The position numbers were made by a program, and so were the translations under genes. Below are positions 37,012 to 45,269 of a stretch of 64,000 nucleotides of DNA, piece after piece. The DNA comes from Microbacterium ginsengiterrae (lineage in GTDB: Bacteria > Actinomycetota > Actinomycetes > Actinomycetales > Microbacteriaceae), in NCBI RefSeq assembly GCF_014205075.1, contig NZ_JACHMU010000001.1:248001-312000 (forward strand), read 5' to 3'. Within the stretch, counting starts at the first letter, position 1, and each line of letters opens with the position of its first letter. Below the pieces are notes generated by a model, which did not search any database, was not told the DNA's origin, and saw nothing but the letters and a program-made list of their open reading frames with translations.

Positions 37012-38304
37012 ATGGACGAGGTGGACGAGCTCCGGCTCCGTATCGAGGGACTCGAGCGCGAGAACGAACGGCTGCGAGCGCCAGGCACCGCCGGCGGCAG
37101 GGTGCGGACGGCCGTCGCCGTCGTCCTCATCACGGTCGGGTTGCTCCTCGCGCCGGTGGCAGCGCTCGGCTCCTGGGCGCGCGTTCAACTGGTGGACACC
37201 GACCGGTTCGTCGCGACGTTCGGGCCGCTGGCGGAGGACCCGGAGATCCAGGCGTTCGTCGCCGCGGAGGTGACCGGCGCCATCACCGCGCAGCTCGACG
37301 TGCCGCAGCTGGTGGGCGAGGTGTTCGACGGGGTGCGCGGTCTCGACCTGCCCCCGAACGCCGCCGCCGCGCTCGGCCTCCTTGAGGGCCCCGCAGCGCT
37401 GGGCGTGCAGACGCTCATCGGCGACGTCGTCGACCGGATCATCGCGTCGCCGACCTTCGCCGACGTCTGGGACGGTGCGCTGCGCATGACTCACGCGCAG
37501 GCGATCGCCGTCATCCAGGGCGACCCGGCCGGCGCCCTCCGACTCGCCGCTGACGGCACCCTTTCGCTGCAGTTGGACACGATCGTCGTCAGGGTCAAGG
37601 AGGAGCTCTCGGCGCGCGGCATCGGGATCGCCGAGCTCATCCCGCACATCGATCGCGAGATCCCGATCGTGCAGGCCGAGGCGCTCGTCCTCACCCGCAC
37701 GGTCTACGTCACGGCCGTCACCGTCGGCGCCTGGCTGCCCTGGCTCGCCCTTCTGCTCCTCGTCGCAGGGATCGCCGTCGCCCGGCGACCCGTTCACGCG
37801 GCGGCCTGGACAGCGGCGCTGTTCGCCGCGGTGTTCGCGCTGCTCGCGGCGGCCATCGGGATCGGCAGGACGTTCTTCACCGGAGCGATGAGCTCGTCGG
37901 TGATGCCGGCCGCCGCGGCCGATGCGCTGTTCGCGCAGCTCACATCCGCTCTCCAGTCCACAGCTGTCGCGCTGACGATCCTCGGCGCGATGATCGCCGT
38001 CGGATCGTGGCTGGCCGGGACCACCCGCCCCGCACGTACCGTACGGACGACGGCGCGCCGTGGGGCGGACGCGGTCCGTGCCGCCGGCGAGCGCCGAGGG
38101 TTCACCACAGGGCGATTCGGCGAGATCGTCGATCGGTGGCGTCCGGCGATCTTCGTCGTGATCGCCGTCGTCGCCGCTCTGCTCGTCTTCGCGACCCGCC
38201 CGCTCCACCCCGGAGCCGTCATCGGCATCGTGATCGGCGCGGCGGTGGCGTTCGTGCTCGTCGAGCTCGTCCGCCGCCCCGCGCCTGCCGACGCGCTCGG
38301 TTAG
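37012..38304 (+). CDS. polytopic membrane protein of unknown function
   Basis: A 430-residue protein from ATG 37012 (GTG 37006 is in frame). A short N-terminal coiled-coil-like stretch (DEVDELRLRIEGLERENERLR) precedes a membrane segment at ~34-54. A ~150-residue presumably extracytoplasmic domain (DTDRFVATFGPLAEDPEIQAFVAAEVT) follows, then further hydrophobic segments near 235-290, 310-340 and 380-420. Proteins of this layout are common and uncharacterised in actinobacteria. It is convergent with lpdA, with the stop codons overlapping by four bases. Confidence 0.8.
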   Translation: MDEVDELRLRIEGLERENERLRAPGTAGGRVRTAVAVVLITVGLLLAPVAALGSWARVQLVDTDRFVATFGPLAEDPEIQAFVAAEVTGAITAQLDVPQLVGEVFDGVRGLDLPPNAAAALGLLEGPAALGVQTLIGDVVDRIIASPTFADVWDGALRMTHAQAIAVIQGDPAGALRLAADGTLSLQLDTIVVRVKEELSARGIGIAELIPHIDREIPIVQAEALVLTRTVYVTAVTVGAWLPWLALLLLVAGIAVARRPVHAAAWTAALFAAVFALLAAAIGIGRTFFTGAMSSSVMPAAAADALFAQLTSALQSTAVALTILGAMIAVGSWLAGTTRPARTVRTTARRGADAVRAAGERRGFTTGRFGEIVDRWRPAIFVVIAVVAALLVFATRPLHPGAVIGIVIGAAVAFVLVELVRRPAPADALG

Positions 38305-39740
38305 GAGATGTTGACGAGGTGCATCGCACGACTCGCGTCGGTGATGCTGCTGGAGAGCGACGGGTAGGCGGCGAACACGCGGGACACCTGGTCGACGGTC
38401 AGACGGCGCTCCACGGCGACGGCGATCGGGTAGATCAACTCCGACGCCTTGGGGGCGACGATCACACCGCCGATGACGGTCCCAGAACCCTTGCGGGCGA
38501 TGATCTTCACGAACCCGTCCTTGATGCCCATCATCTTCGCGCGAGGGTTCGCAGCCAGCGGCAGCTTGTAGACAAGCCCGTCCGCGACCCCGTCCTCCAC
38601 GTGCTTCTCGCCCCAACCGACGGTCGCGATCTCGGGTGCGGTGAAGATGTTCGAGGTGATCTTGATCTTCTCGAGCGGGATGACGATGTCGCCCAGGGCG
38701 TGGAACACGGCCGTGCGTCCCTGCATCGCGGCGACGGACGCGAGCGGGAAGTAGTTCGTGCAGTCGCCGACGGCGTAGATGTTGGGCACCGAAGTGCGCG
38801 CGACCTTGTTCACCCGCACGTGACCTGACTCGGTCAGTTCGACGCCGGCGTCCTCGAGGCCGATGCCCGCCGTGTTCGGCACGGAGCCGACAGCCATCAG
38901 ACAGTGGCTGCCCTCCACCACCCGGCCGTCGGACAGCGTCACGCGCACGCCGTCCTCAGTCCGCTCGACGCTGTCGGCACGGGACTTGGACAGCACGGTC
39001 ATCCCGCCGCGCTTGAAGACCTTCTCCAGCACACGGGCGGCGTCCTGATCCTCACCGGGGAGGACCTGATCACGGCTGGAGATCAGCGTGACCTTCGCAC
39101 CGAGGTTCATGTAGGCCGAGGCGAACTCCGCGCCGGTCACGCCGGATCCCACCACGATGAGGTGCTCGGGAAGCGCCTTCATGTCGTAGAGCTGCGTCCA
39201 GGTGAGGATGCGCTCCCCGTCGGGCTTGGCGCTGTCGAGCTCACGAGGGGACGCGCCGACCGAGACGACGATCGTGTCCGCCTCGACGCGGTCGAAGTCC
39301 GTACCTCCGGGGCCGGTCGAGACGATGATGGCGTTCGGACCCTCGAGGCGGCCATGCCCGGAGAGCACGCGCACGCCGGATTCGAGCAGGGTGGAGCGCA
39401 TGTCCTCGGACTGCTGTCCTGCCAGCGCGAGCAGTCGCTTGTTGACAGCGGCGAGGTTGATCGCGATCTCCGGCTTGAGCGGCTTGCCGTTGGAGCCTTT
39501 GGCGTAGAACTGCACTCCGAGGTCGCTGGCCTCGGAGATCGCCACGGCGGCGTCCGCCGTCGCGATGAGACTCTTCGATGGCACGACATCGGTGAGCACG
39601 GCGGAACCGCCCACACCGACGCGCTCGACGAGTGTCACCTCGGCTCCGAGCTGAGCGGCGGCGAGCGCCGCCTCGTATCCGCCGGGGCCGCCGCCGAGGA
39701 CGGCGACGCGCTGAGTGCTCTCAAAAGGAGTCGAAGACAT
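38301..39740 (-). CDS. lpdA: NAD(P)H-quinone dehydrogenase LpdA-type
   Basis: A 479-residue FAD-dependent disulfide-reductase-fold enzyme. The start at ATG 39740 is chosen by alignment to the family; ATG 39749 is also in frame. FAD site VAVLGGGPGGYEAALAA, NAD site LIVVGSGVTGAEFA and second FAD motif NIYAVGDCT are clear. The redox-active CxxxxC of true lipoamide dehydrogenases is missing: the equivalent region reads VGGSAVLTDVVPSKSL. This is what M. tuberculosis LpdA (Rv3303c), a quinone reductase, shows. It is divergent from punA. Confidence 0.93.
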   Translation of the reverse strand: MSSTPFESTQRVAVLGGGPGGYEAALAAAQLGAEVTLVERVGVGGSAVLTDVVPSKSLIATADAAVAISEASDLGVQFYAKGSNGKPLKPEIAINLAAVNKRLLALAGQQSEDMRSTLLESGVRVLSGHGRLEGPNAIIVSTGPGGTDFDRVEADTIVVSVGASPRELDSAKPDGERILTWTQLYDMKALPEHLIVVGSGVTGAEFASAYMNLGAKVTLISSRDQVLPGEDQDAARVLEKVFKRGGMTVLSKSRADSVERTEDGVRVTLSDGRVVEGSHCLMAVGSVPNTAGIGLEDAGVELTESGHVRVNKVARTSVPNIYAVGDCTNYFPLASVAAMQGRTAVFHALGDIVIPLEKIKITSNIFTAPEIATVGWGEKHVEDGVADGLVYKLPLAANPRAKMMGIKDGFVKIIARKGSGTVIGGVIVAPKASELIYPIAVAVERRLTVDQVSRVFAAYPSLSSSITDASRAMHLVNIS

Positions 39741-39798
39741 GATCTCCATTCTTCCGCAATCTTCGCCGCGGCGCGGTCGCGCTCCTTAGAGTGGATCC

Positions 39799-40632
39799 AT
39801 GACCGAGATTCACGACAATCCCCTCGATGCTCCGAACGCGGACCCGTTCGAGATCGCAGCCGCAGCCGCCGCCGACATCGCGCGACTGACCGGCGTGGAG
39901 AAGCACGACATCGCACTGACCCTGGGAAGCGGATGGGGCCGAGCGGCGGAGCTCATCGGCGAGACCGTCGCCACCGTCCCGGCCACAGAGGTGACCGGGT
40001 TCTCCCGGCCCGCGCTGGAGGGCCACGTCGGCACACTGCGCAGCATCCGGACCCCCGGCGGGAAGCATGTCCTCGTCATCGGCGCACGCACGCACTACTA
40101 CGAGGGTCACGGCGTCCGCCGCGTCGTCCACAGCGTCCGCACCGCCGCGGCCGCAGGCACCCGGATCATGGTGCTCACCAACGGAGCCGGCGGCGTCCGC
40201 GAGACCTGGCACGCCGGTCAGCCCGTCCTCATCAGCGATCACATCAACCTCACCGCGGACTCCCCTCTCGAGGGCGCGACCTTCGTCGACCTCACCGACC
40301 TGTACTCCCGCCGCCTGCGCGACATCGCGCGCTCCGTGGACCCGACCCTCGACGAGGGCGTCTACACGCAGTTCCGCGGCCCCCACTACGAGACCCCGGC
40401 TGAGGTCCAGATGGCCAAGCGCATCGGCGGGGACATCGTCGGGATGTCCACGGCACTCGAGGCGATCGCCGCGCGCGAGGCCGGCATGGAGATCCTCGGG
40501 TTCTCCCTCATCACGAACCTCGCCGCCGGCATCCAGTCCACGCCGCTCAGTCACGGCGAGGTCATCGAGGCGGGCAAGGAGGCGGAGCCGGTGATCTCGG
40601 CGCTGCTGGCCCGCGTGGTGGAGCAGCTGTGA
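39799..40632 (+). CDS. punA: purine-nucleoside phosphorylase
   Basis: Phosphorolyses inosine, guanosine and deoxy forms to base and (deoxy)ribose-1-phosphate. It has 277 residues, the length of trimeric class I PNPs. Phosphate/ribose site elements: IALTLGSGWGRAAEL, RTHYYEGH and LTNGAGGV; purine site: GPHYETPAEV and GMSTALEAIAAREAGMEILGFSLITNLAAG. It overlaps the mutase gene as GTGA, so base salvage and sugar-phosphate use are coupled. Confidence 0.95.
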   Translation: MTEIHDNPLDAPNADPFEIAAAAAADIARLTGVEKHDIALTLGSGWGRAAELIGETVATVPATEVTGFSRPALEGHVGTLRSIRTPGGKHVLVIGARTHYYEGHGVRRVVHSVRTAAAAGTRIMVLTNGAGGVRETWHAGQPVLISDHINLTADSPLEGATFVDLTDLYSRRLRDIARSVDPTLDEGVYTQFRGPHYETPAEVQMAKRIGGDIVGMSTALEAIAAREAGMEILGFSLITNLAAGIQSTPLSHGEVIEAGKEAEPVISALLARVVEQL

Positions 40633-42311
40633 ACGGCGCGGAGGTCGACTCCCTCCTCGCCACCGCCCGCGCCTGGTTGCGCCAGGACCCGGATGCCGAG
40701 ACCCGCGACGAGCTGGCAGGCATCATCACGCGCGCCGCATCCGGTGATGAGGAGGCGACGGCCGACCTCTCCGACCGCTTCCGCACCCGCCTCGCGTTCG
40801 GGACGGCCGGCCTGCGCGGGGCGCTCGGAGCCGGCAGCAACCGCATGAACCGCGTGCTCGTCTCCCAGGCGGCGGCCGGGTTCGCCGCGTTCCTGCACGC
40901 CAGAAGCGGCGGCAGCACCCCCACCGTCGTTATCGGCTACGACGGCCGGCGCAACTCGCGTCGGTTCGCCCTGGATTCCGCCGAGCTGTTCGCCGGTGCC
41001 GGCCTGCGCGCCATCCTGCTCCCCCGCCTGCTGCCGACGCCGGTGCTCGCGTTCGCCGTGCGCCACTTCGGCGCCGACGCCGGCGTGATGGTCACCGCGA
41101 GCCACAACCCGCCGGACGACAACGGCTACAAGGTGTACCTCGGCGGCGCGGATGAGGGCTCCCAGATCGTCTCGCCCGCCGACGCCGAGATCGCCGAGCG
41201 CATCCGCCGCGTGGCCGAGGCGGGCGACCTCGCCGCCCTCCCCCGCTCGTCGGCGTACGAGACGGCGGGCGAGGAGGTCGTGGACGCGTACGCCGCCGCG
41301 ACGGCGGCCGTCGCGCCCGCACCGGAGTCCGCGCGCTCGCTCACGTGGGTCTACACCGCGATGCACGGCGTCGGGTGGGAGACGATGGCCCGCATCCTCG
41401 ACGCCGCCGGCTACCCGCGGCCGAAGACGGTCGGCGAGCAGTTGAATCCCGATCCGCGGTTCCCGACCGTCGCCTTCCCGAACCCTGAGGAACCGGGGGC
41501 GATGGATCTCGCGTTCGCCGCAGGGCGGCGCACGCGAGCGGATCTCATCCTCGCCAACGACCCGGACGCCGACCGCCTCGCCGTCGCCATCCCCGACGAG
41601 TCCGTCGACGGCGGATGGCGCAGGCTCAGCGGCAACGAGATCGGTCTGCTGCTCGGGGCTCGAGCGGCCCGTGCCGCGGCCGGCACTCCCGGCGCGACGC
41701 TGGCCTGTTCGCTGGTTTCCTCGCCCGGTCTCGGCGTGATCGCCGCACATCACGGCCTCGGCTTCCACGAGACGCTCACCGGCTTCAAATGGATCTCGCG
41801 CTCCCCGGGGATCGTCTACGGGTACGAGGAGGCGCTGGGCTATCTCGTCAACCCGGAGACCGTGCGCGACAAGGACGGCATCTCCGCCGCGATCGCCGTG
41901 CTCGGACTCGCCGCGGAGGCACGCGAGCAGGGGCGGACGCTCGCGGACATGCTCGCCGAACTCGGCGAGGTGTACGGACACTTCGCCAGCGGCCAGGTCT
42001 CGATCAGGGTGGACGACCTCTCGATCATCGGCCGCGTCATGCTCTCGCTGCGGACTCTGCCGCCCACACACATCGGGGCGACAGCGGTCGCCTCGGCCGA
42101 GGACCTGCTCGACGCCGCCCCTGGGCAGCCCTCTGGCGACGTCCTCCGGTACCGGCTCGCCGACGGCTCCCGGGTGATCGTGCGGCCCAGCGGCACGGAG
42201 CCCAAGCTCAAGGTGTACCTCGACGCGCAGGCGCCGAGCGCGACCGAGGCCGACGGCATCATCGCCGCACTCGAAGCCGGCGTCCGCGCGCTCCTCGACG
42301 AGCGCGCCTGA
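40629..42311 (+). CDS. pmmB: phosphopentomutase/phosphohexomutase (PmmB-like)
   Basis: A 560-residue alpha-D-phosphohexomutase superfamily enzyme from GTG 40629. Active-site phosphoserine is in VMVTASHNPPDDNGYKVY, the Mg loop in LANDPDADRLAVAI, the sugar loop in HETLTGFKWISRSPGIVYGYEEALGYLV and the phosphate loop in RPSGTEPKLKVYLD. Coupling to punA suggests it converts ribose-1-phosphate or deoxyribose-1-phosphate to the 5-phosphate, though PmmB-type enzymes also isomerise hexose phosphates. Confidence 0.93.
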   Translation: MNGAEVDSLLATARAWLRQDPDAETRDELAGIITRAASGDEEATADLSDRFRTRLAFGTAGLRGALGAGSNRMNRVLVSQAAAGFAAFLHARSGGSTPTVVIGYDGRRNSRRFALDSAELFAGAGLRAILLPRLLPTPVLAFAVRHFGADAGVMVTASHNPPDDNGYKVYLGGADEGSQIVSPADAEIAERIRRVAEAGDLAALPRSSAYETAGEEVVDAYAAATAAVAPAPESARSLTWVYTAMHGVGWETMARILDAAGYPRPKTVGEQLNPDPRFPTVAFPNPEEPGAMDLAFAAGRRTRADLILANDPDADRLAVAIPDESVDGGWRRLSGNEIGLLLGARAARAAAGTPGATLACSLVSSPGLGVIAAHHGLGFHETLTGFKWISRSPGIVYGYEEALGYLVNPETVRDKDGISAAIAVLGLAAEAREQGRTLADMLAELGEVYGHFASGQVSIRVDDLSIIGRVMLSLRTLPPTHIGATAVASAEDLLDAAPGQPSGDVLRYRLADGSRVIVRPSGTEPKLKVYLDAQAPSATEADGIIAALEAGVRALLDERA

Positions 42312-42333
42312 GCAGCGGGCGGAAGGACACCGG

Positions 42334-42594
42334 GTGCCGAGCAGACACGTGGTCGTCAGGGTTCCAGACGGGCTGCATGCGCGGCCCGTCGCCGAGCTGG
42401 TGCGCCTCGCGCAGGCGCACCAGCTGCCCGTCACACTGACGACGGATGCCGGTGCGACCGTGGATCTCGGCAGCGTGCTGGCCGTCATGGATCTCGGTCT
42501 CGCATCCGGTGACGAGGTCCGGCTCGACACACCGGCGTCCCCGGCGGCGGAACGGCTCCTCGACCGCCTGTCCGCCGTCCTGGATCCGGCGTGA
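42334..42594 (+). CDS. second HPr-like phosphocarrier
   Basis: An 86-residue HPr-fold protein from GTG 42334. The active centre GLHARPVAELVRLA places His15 and Arg17 exactly as in HPr, so it can probably accept phosphate from enzyme I. The region that normally carries Ser46 reads VDLGSVLAVMDLGLASGDEV. The gene lies 22 bp after pmmB and its stop abuts the stop of the convergent mtlR-type gene. A full HPr (44988) also exists in the window, so this is a paralogue, perhaps dedicated to the regulator. Confidence 0.87.
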   Translation: MPSRHVVVRVPDGLHARPVAELVRLAQAHQLPVTLTTDAGATVDLGSVLAVMDLGLASGDEVRLDTPASPAAERLLDRLSAVLDPA

Positions 42595-44526
42595 TCAGCC
42601 GTCGATGACAGCGACGAGCTCGTCGAGGAATGCTTCGAACGTGGTCCCACGGCGCACGATGCGCTGAACGCTCTCGCGTTCGCTGAACACCTCGACGAGC
42701 TGCTCGAACACCGTCTGGAATGCCGTGCGGTCGCTCTCGCTGAACGCGGCGAGGGCGACCACCTGCACCCTCCCGTCGCCCCAGGCCACCGATCCGTCGG
42801 CGACCCCGATCGCGATGGCCGTCCGCTGCGCGGTCATCTGCAGTGCGTGCGGCACGGCGAGCGCATCCGTGAACGCGGTCGAGGACATGCGCTCTCGGAG
42901 GATCGTGTTCTCGACGTAGTCGTCGCCGATGAGTCCTGACCCGGTGAGCATCCCCCCGAGCCGGCGGATCACCGCTTCCTCGCCCTCGTCGGGCAGCGGG
43001 TGGAGGAACGCCTCCGGCGCGAAGTAGCGCGACAGCTCCTCGCGCAGTCGATTGAGGCGACGGGCGCGACGCACCCGCGCAGCGGTCTGCGTCACCCGTT
43101 CCACGTCGGCGTCGGTGAGGAACGGCTGGATGCGCACGTACCGTTCCCCGCTCTCCCCGGGGTCGATCGTGGTGAGCACGAGGTCGGTGTCGATCGCCTG
43201 CCAGTCCGGATCGACCGTGGTCACGACCCCCGTCACCTCGACCGAGGTGCCCAACGATCGGTCGACGCTGGACCGCAGCAGCTCGTGCAATTCGTAGTAA
43301 CCGGGGCACACGATCGTGGCGGTGAGGATGGACTCGGCCTTCCGGCTGCGCTCCAGCCGACCGCCGATGTGCATGGCGATGTACGCGATCTCGTCGTCGT
43401 GGATCGGCGCCCCCAGCCGGTCATGCAGCCCGCTGACGATCGAGACGGCCACCTCGAAGATCATCGGGTACGACGACTTCAGCGAGCGGGTGAGGGGGTT
43501 GCGGGTCCAGGCCTGCTCCTCGGCACGCCGGAGCAGGTTCTGCACGTGCAGCGCGAGCCGCAGGATGAACTTCTCGTCCACCAGGTCGACCTGGTAGTCG
43601 GCGGCCGCCTGGACGATCTCGGCCCTCACCGCCGCCTCGATGGCCGGGTCGATGCCGCTGCGCACGGCATCGGCCGCGGCATCCTGCCCCGGGGCGATGG
43701 CGCGCGTGAGCACGAGCGTGGCGAGGTGCGCACTGTCGCCCTCCCCCAGGGAGACGGCGAAGTGCTCTGCGGCGAGGTCGCGGATCACCGCTCCGAGCTT
43801 GGGGATCTCCGTCCACGTGCCGCGCAGCGGCGTCTCGAGGGCGCGCCCCGCGGCGACGCGGTCGGCGGCGATGGCGATGTGCAGCAGGACGTCCGAGATC
43901 GCCAGCTCGTTGACGTAGTACCCGAGCGCGCCGAGCTCCCGCACGAGCGCGGTCTTGAACGGACCGACCGCGTGCGCGGCCACCGTCGTGCCGGACAGCG
44001 CCCGCCGGATGCTGTCTGGTTGGAACGAACCGGCATCCATCTCGTCGTGCGCGAGTCTGCTCAACAGGCGGCGCTGCGCGACCTCGGCGCCGTGCAGGCG
44101 GACCCGCTCCCTGTCGCGCTCCAGGCGGAGGTCCATGCCGTCGAGCAGGCCACGCACGCGAGAGAGATCCGCCTCAAGGGTGGCCTCGCTCACGTGCATG
44201 CGCTCCGCGGTGTCGTAGACGTCGATGCCCTCCGGTGCGTCCAGCAGCGTGCGCACCAGCGTGTGCAGGCGGTCGCGTGGAGCGGTCTCCCCACTCACCC
44301 GTGTGCGCAACGCATCATGCGCCCCCGGGCCTGCGCGGTACCCCGCAGGGCCCGACGCCACGGCGTCCGCATCGGGCGTACGGGCGTTGAGAGCGGCGAC
44401 GTAGGACCGGATGCTTCTCGGTGTGACTCCGAGAAGGTCGGCCAGACTCGCGGCGGTCGCCCAGTCGTCCTGCCGGAGCAGAGTCTGCAGGAGGCGATCC
44501 TGGCGCTGGCGCGACATGTCTCCCAT
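42595..44526 (-). CDS. mtlR: PRD-containing mannitol regulator (MtlR/BglG-type)
   Basis: A 643-residue PTS-controlled activator. Order: N-terminal HTH (AASLADLLGVTPRSIRSYV), second Mga-like HTH (~85-175), two PRDs with candidate phospho-His in LALHVQNLLRR and IAYIAMHIGGRLERS, an EIIB-like domain with Cys in TIVCPGYYEL (~415-500), and a C-terminal EIIA domain with His in LAVPHALQMTAQ. The start is ATG 44526 or 44517. It is divergent from the PTS operon, so it most likely activates mannitol genes according to their phosphorylation state. Confidence 0.9.
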   Translation of the reverse strand: MGDMSRQRQDRLLQTLLRQDDWATAASLADLLGVTPRSIRSYVAALNARTPDADAVASGPAGYRAGPGAHDALRTRVSGETAPRDRLHTLVRTLLDAPEGIDVYDTAERMHVSEATLEADLSRVRGLLDGMDLRLERDRERVRLHGAEVAQRRLLSRLAHDEMDAGSFQPDSIRRALSGTTVAAHAVGPFKTALVRELGALGYYVNELAISDVLLHIAIAADRVAAGRALETPLRGTWTEIPKLGAVIRDLAAEHFAVSLGEGDSAHLATLVLTRAIAPGQDAAADAVRSGIDPAIEAAVRAEIVQAAADYQVDLVDEKFILRLALHVQNLLRRAEEQAWTRNPLTRSLKSSYPMIFEVAVSIVSGLHDRLGAPIHDDEIAYIAMHIGGRLERSRKAESILTATIVCPGYYELHELLRSSVDRSLGTSVEVTGVVTTVDPDWQAIDTDLVLTTIDPGESGERYVRIQPFLTDADVERVTQTAARVRRARRLNRLREELSRYFAPEAFLHPLPDEGEEAVIRRLGGMLTGSGLIGDDYVENTILRERMSSTAFTDALAVPHALQMTAQRTAIAIGVADGSVAWGDGRVQVVALAAFSESDRTAFQTVFEQLVEVFSERESVQRIVRRGTTFEAFLDELVAVIDG

Positions 44527-44551
44527 GATGCCAGCCCCGGTGCCCCTCAGG

Positions 44552-44580
44552 GCGGAAGCGCGTGTTCCGCAGGGGCGGAA
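44552..44580. promoter_or_regulatory. candidate MtlR operator repeats
   Basis: GCGGAA (44552-44557), its inverse TTCCGC (44565-44570) and a third GCGGAA (44575-44580) lie between the divergent mtlR and PTS operon starts. The two direct copies are 23 bp apart, about two helical turns. Confidence 0.5.
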
Positions 44581-44643
44581 AGGAACCTGGTGGCACCCCG
44601 TTCAGGCCTTTCCCAGAATGGACGACAGGAAGAGGTGGCATCG

Positions 44644-44991
44644 ATGAGGATCCTGGTGGTGTGCGGCGCCGGCGCGTCGAGCACGTTCGTCGCGCAGCGG
44701 CTCCGGCAGGCCGCGACCGCCGCCGGCCGCGACTGGCAGACGGCCGCTGGTACCGAGAGCACCGTCTCCTCCGCGTTCGCCGATCTCATCCTCATCGGCC
44801 CGCATCTGGCCGACCGCGTGTCCGTCATCCGAAACGCGACGGACACGCCGGTCGCACTCCTCCCGAGCGACGTCTTCGGCGACCGCGACGGCACGAGGAC
44901 ACTCGCCCTCGTCGACGCGGCGCTGTCCGCCGCGCCGCCCGACGCCGCGACGTCGACCCACCTCCCGTCCACTGCGAAAGGAACACCATGA
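44644..44991 (+). CDS. stand-alone PTS EIIB (lactose/cellobiose type)
   Basis: A 115-residue single-domain EIIB from ATG 44644. The phosphocysteine is Cys7 in ILVVCGAGASSTFVAQRL, the lac-family P-loop. A second core strand is ADLILIGPHLADRV, and the C-terminal ~25 residues are Ala/Thr-rich. It opens an operon whose permease (mtlA) already has its own EIIB, and no lac-type EIIC or EIIA is nearby. It may serve a permease encoded elsewhere or relay phosphate to the divergent PRD regulator. It overlaps ptsH as ATGA. Confidence 0.87.
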   Translation: MRILVVCGAGASSTFVAQRLRQAATAAGRDWQTAAGTESTVSSAFADLILIGPHLADRVSVIRNATDTPVALLPSDVFGDRDGTRTLALVDAALSAAPPDAATSTHLPSTAKGTP

Positions 44992-45269
44992 CCGAGATCT
45001 CCCGCACCGTACGCATCGGCTCATCGCATGGCCTGCACGCCCGCCCCGCCAAGCTCTTCGCGCAGGCGGCGAAGGATGCCGGCATCCCGGTCACGATCGC
45101 CAAGGACTCCGGCAAGCCGGTCAACGCCGCCAGCATCCTCGGCGTCATCGCCCTCGCCGTCGAGCACGGCGACTATGTGACCCTGACGGCTGACGGCGAC
45201 GGCGCCGACGCGGTGCTCGACCGGCTCACCGAGCTGCTGACCACCGACCACGATCAGGAACCGGCCTGA
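44988..45269 (+). CDS. ptsH: HPr phosphocarrier protein
   Basis: A 93-residue HPr, the general phosphate carrier from enzyme I to EIIA domains. Active His17 in SSHGLHARPAKLFAQAA, and the region corresponding to Ser46 reads VNAASILGVIALAVEHGD. It starts at ATG 44988, overlapping the EIIB stop, and its stop overlaps the ptsI start as TGATG. Within it, 45074-45087 is a perfect 14-bp palindrome built from GGATGCC and GGCATCC. Confidence 0.94.
   Translation: MTEISRTVRIGSSHGLHARPAKLFAQAAKDAGIPVTIAKDSGKPVNAASILGVIALAVEHGDYVTLTADGDGADAVLDRLTELLTTDHDQEPA

Noticed and set aside
38301..39740. Lipoamide dehydrogenase (Lpd/E3)
   Set aside because: The redox-active CxxxxC is absent, so it cannot work on lipoamide; the quinone-reductase LpdA type fits.
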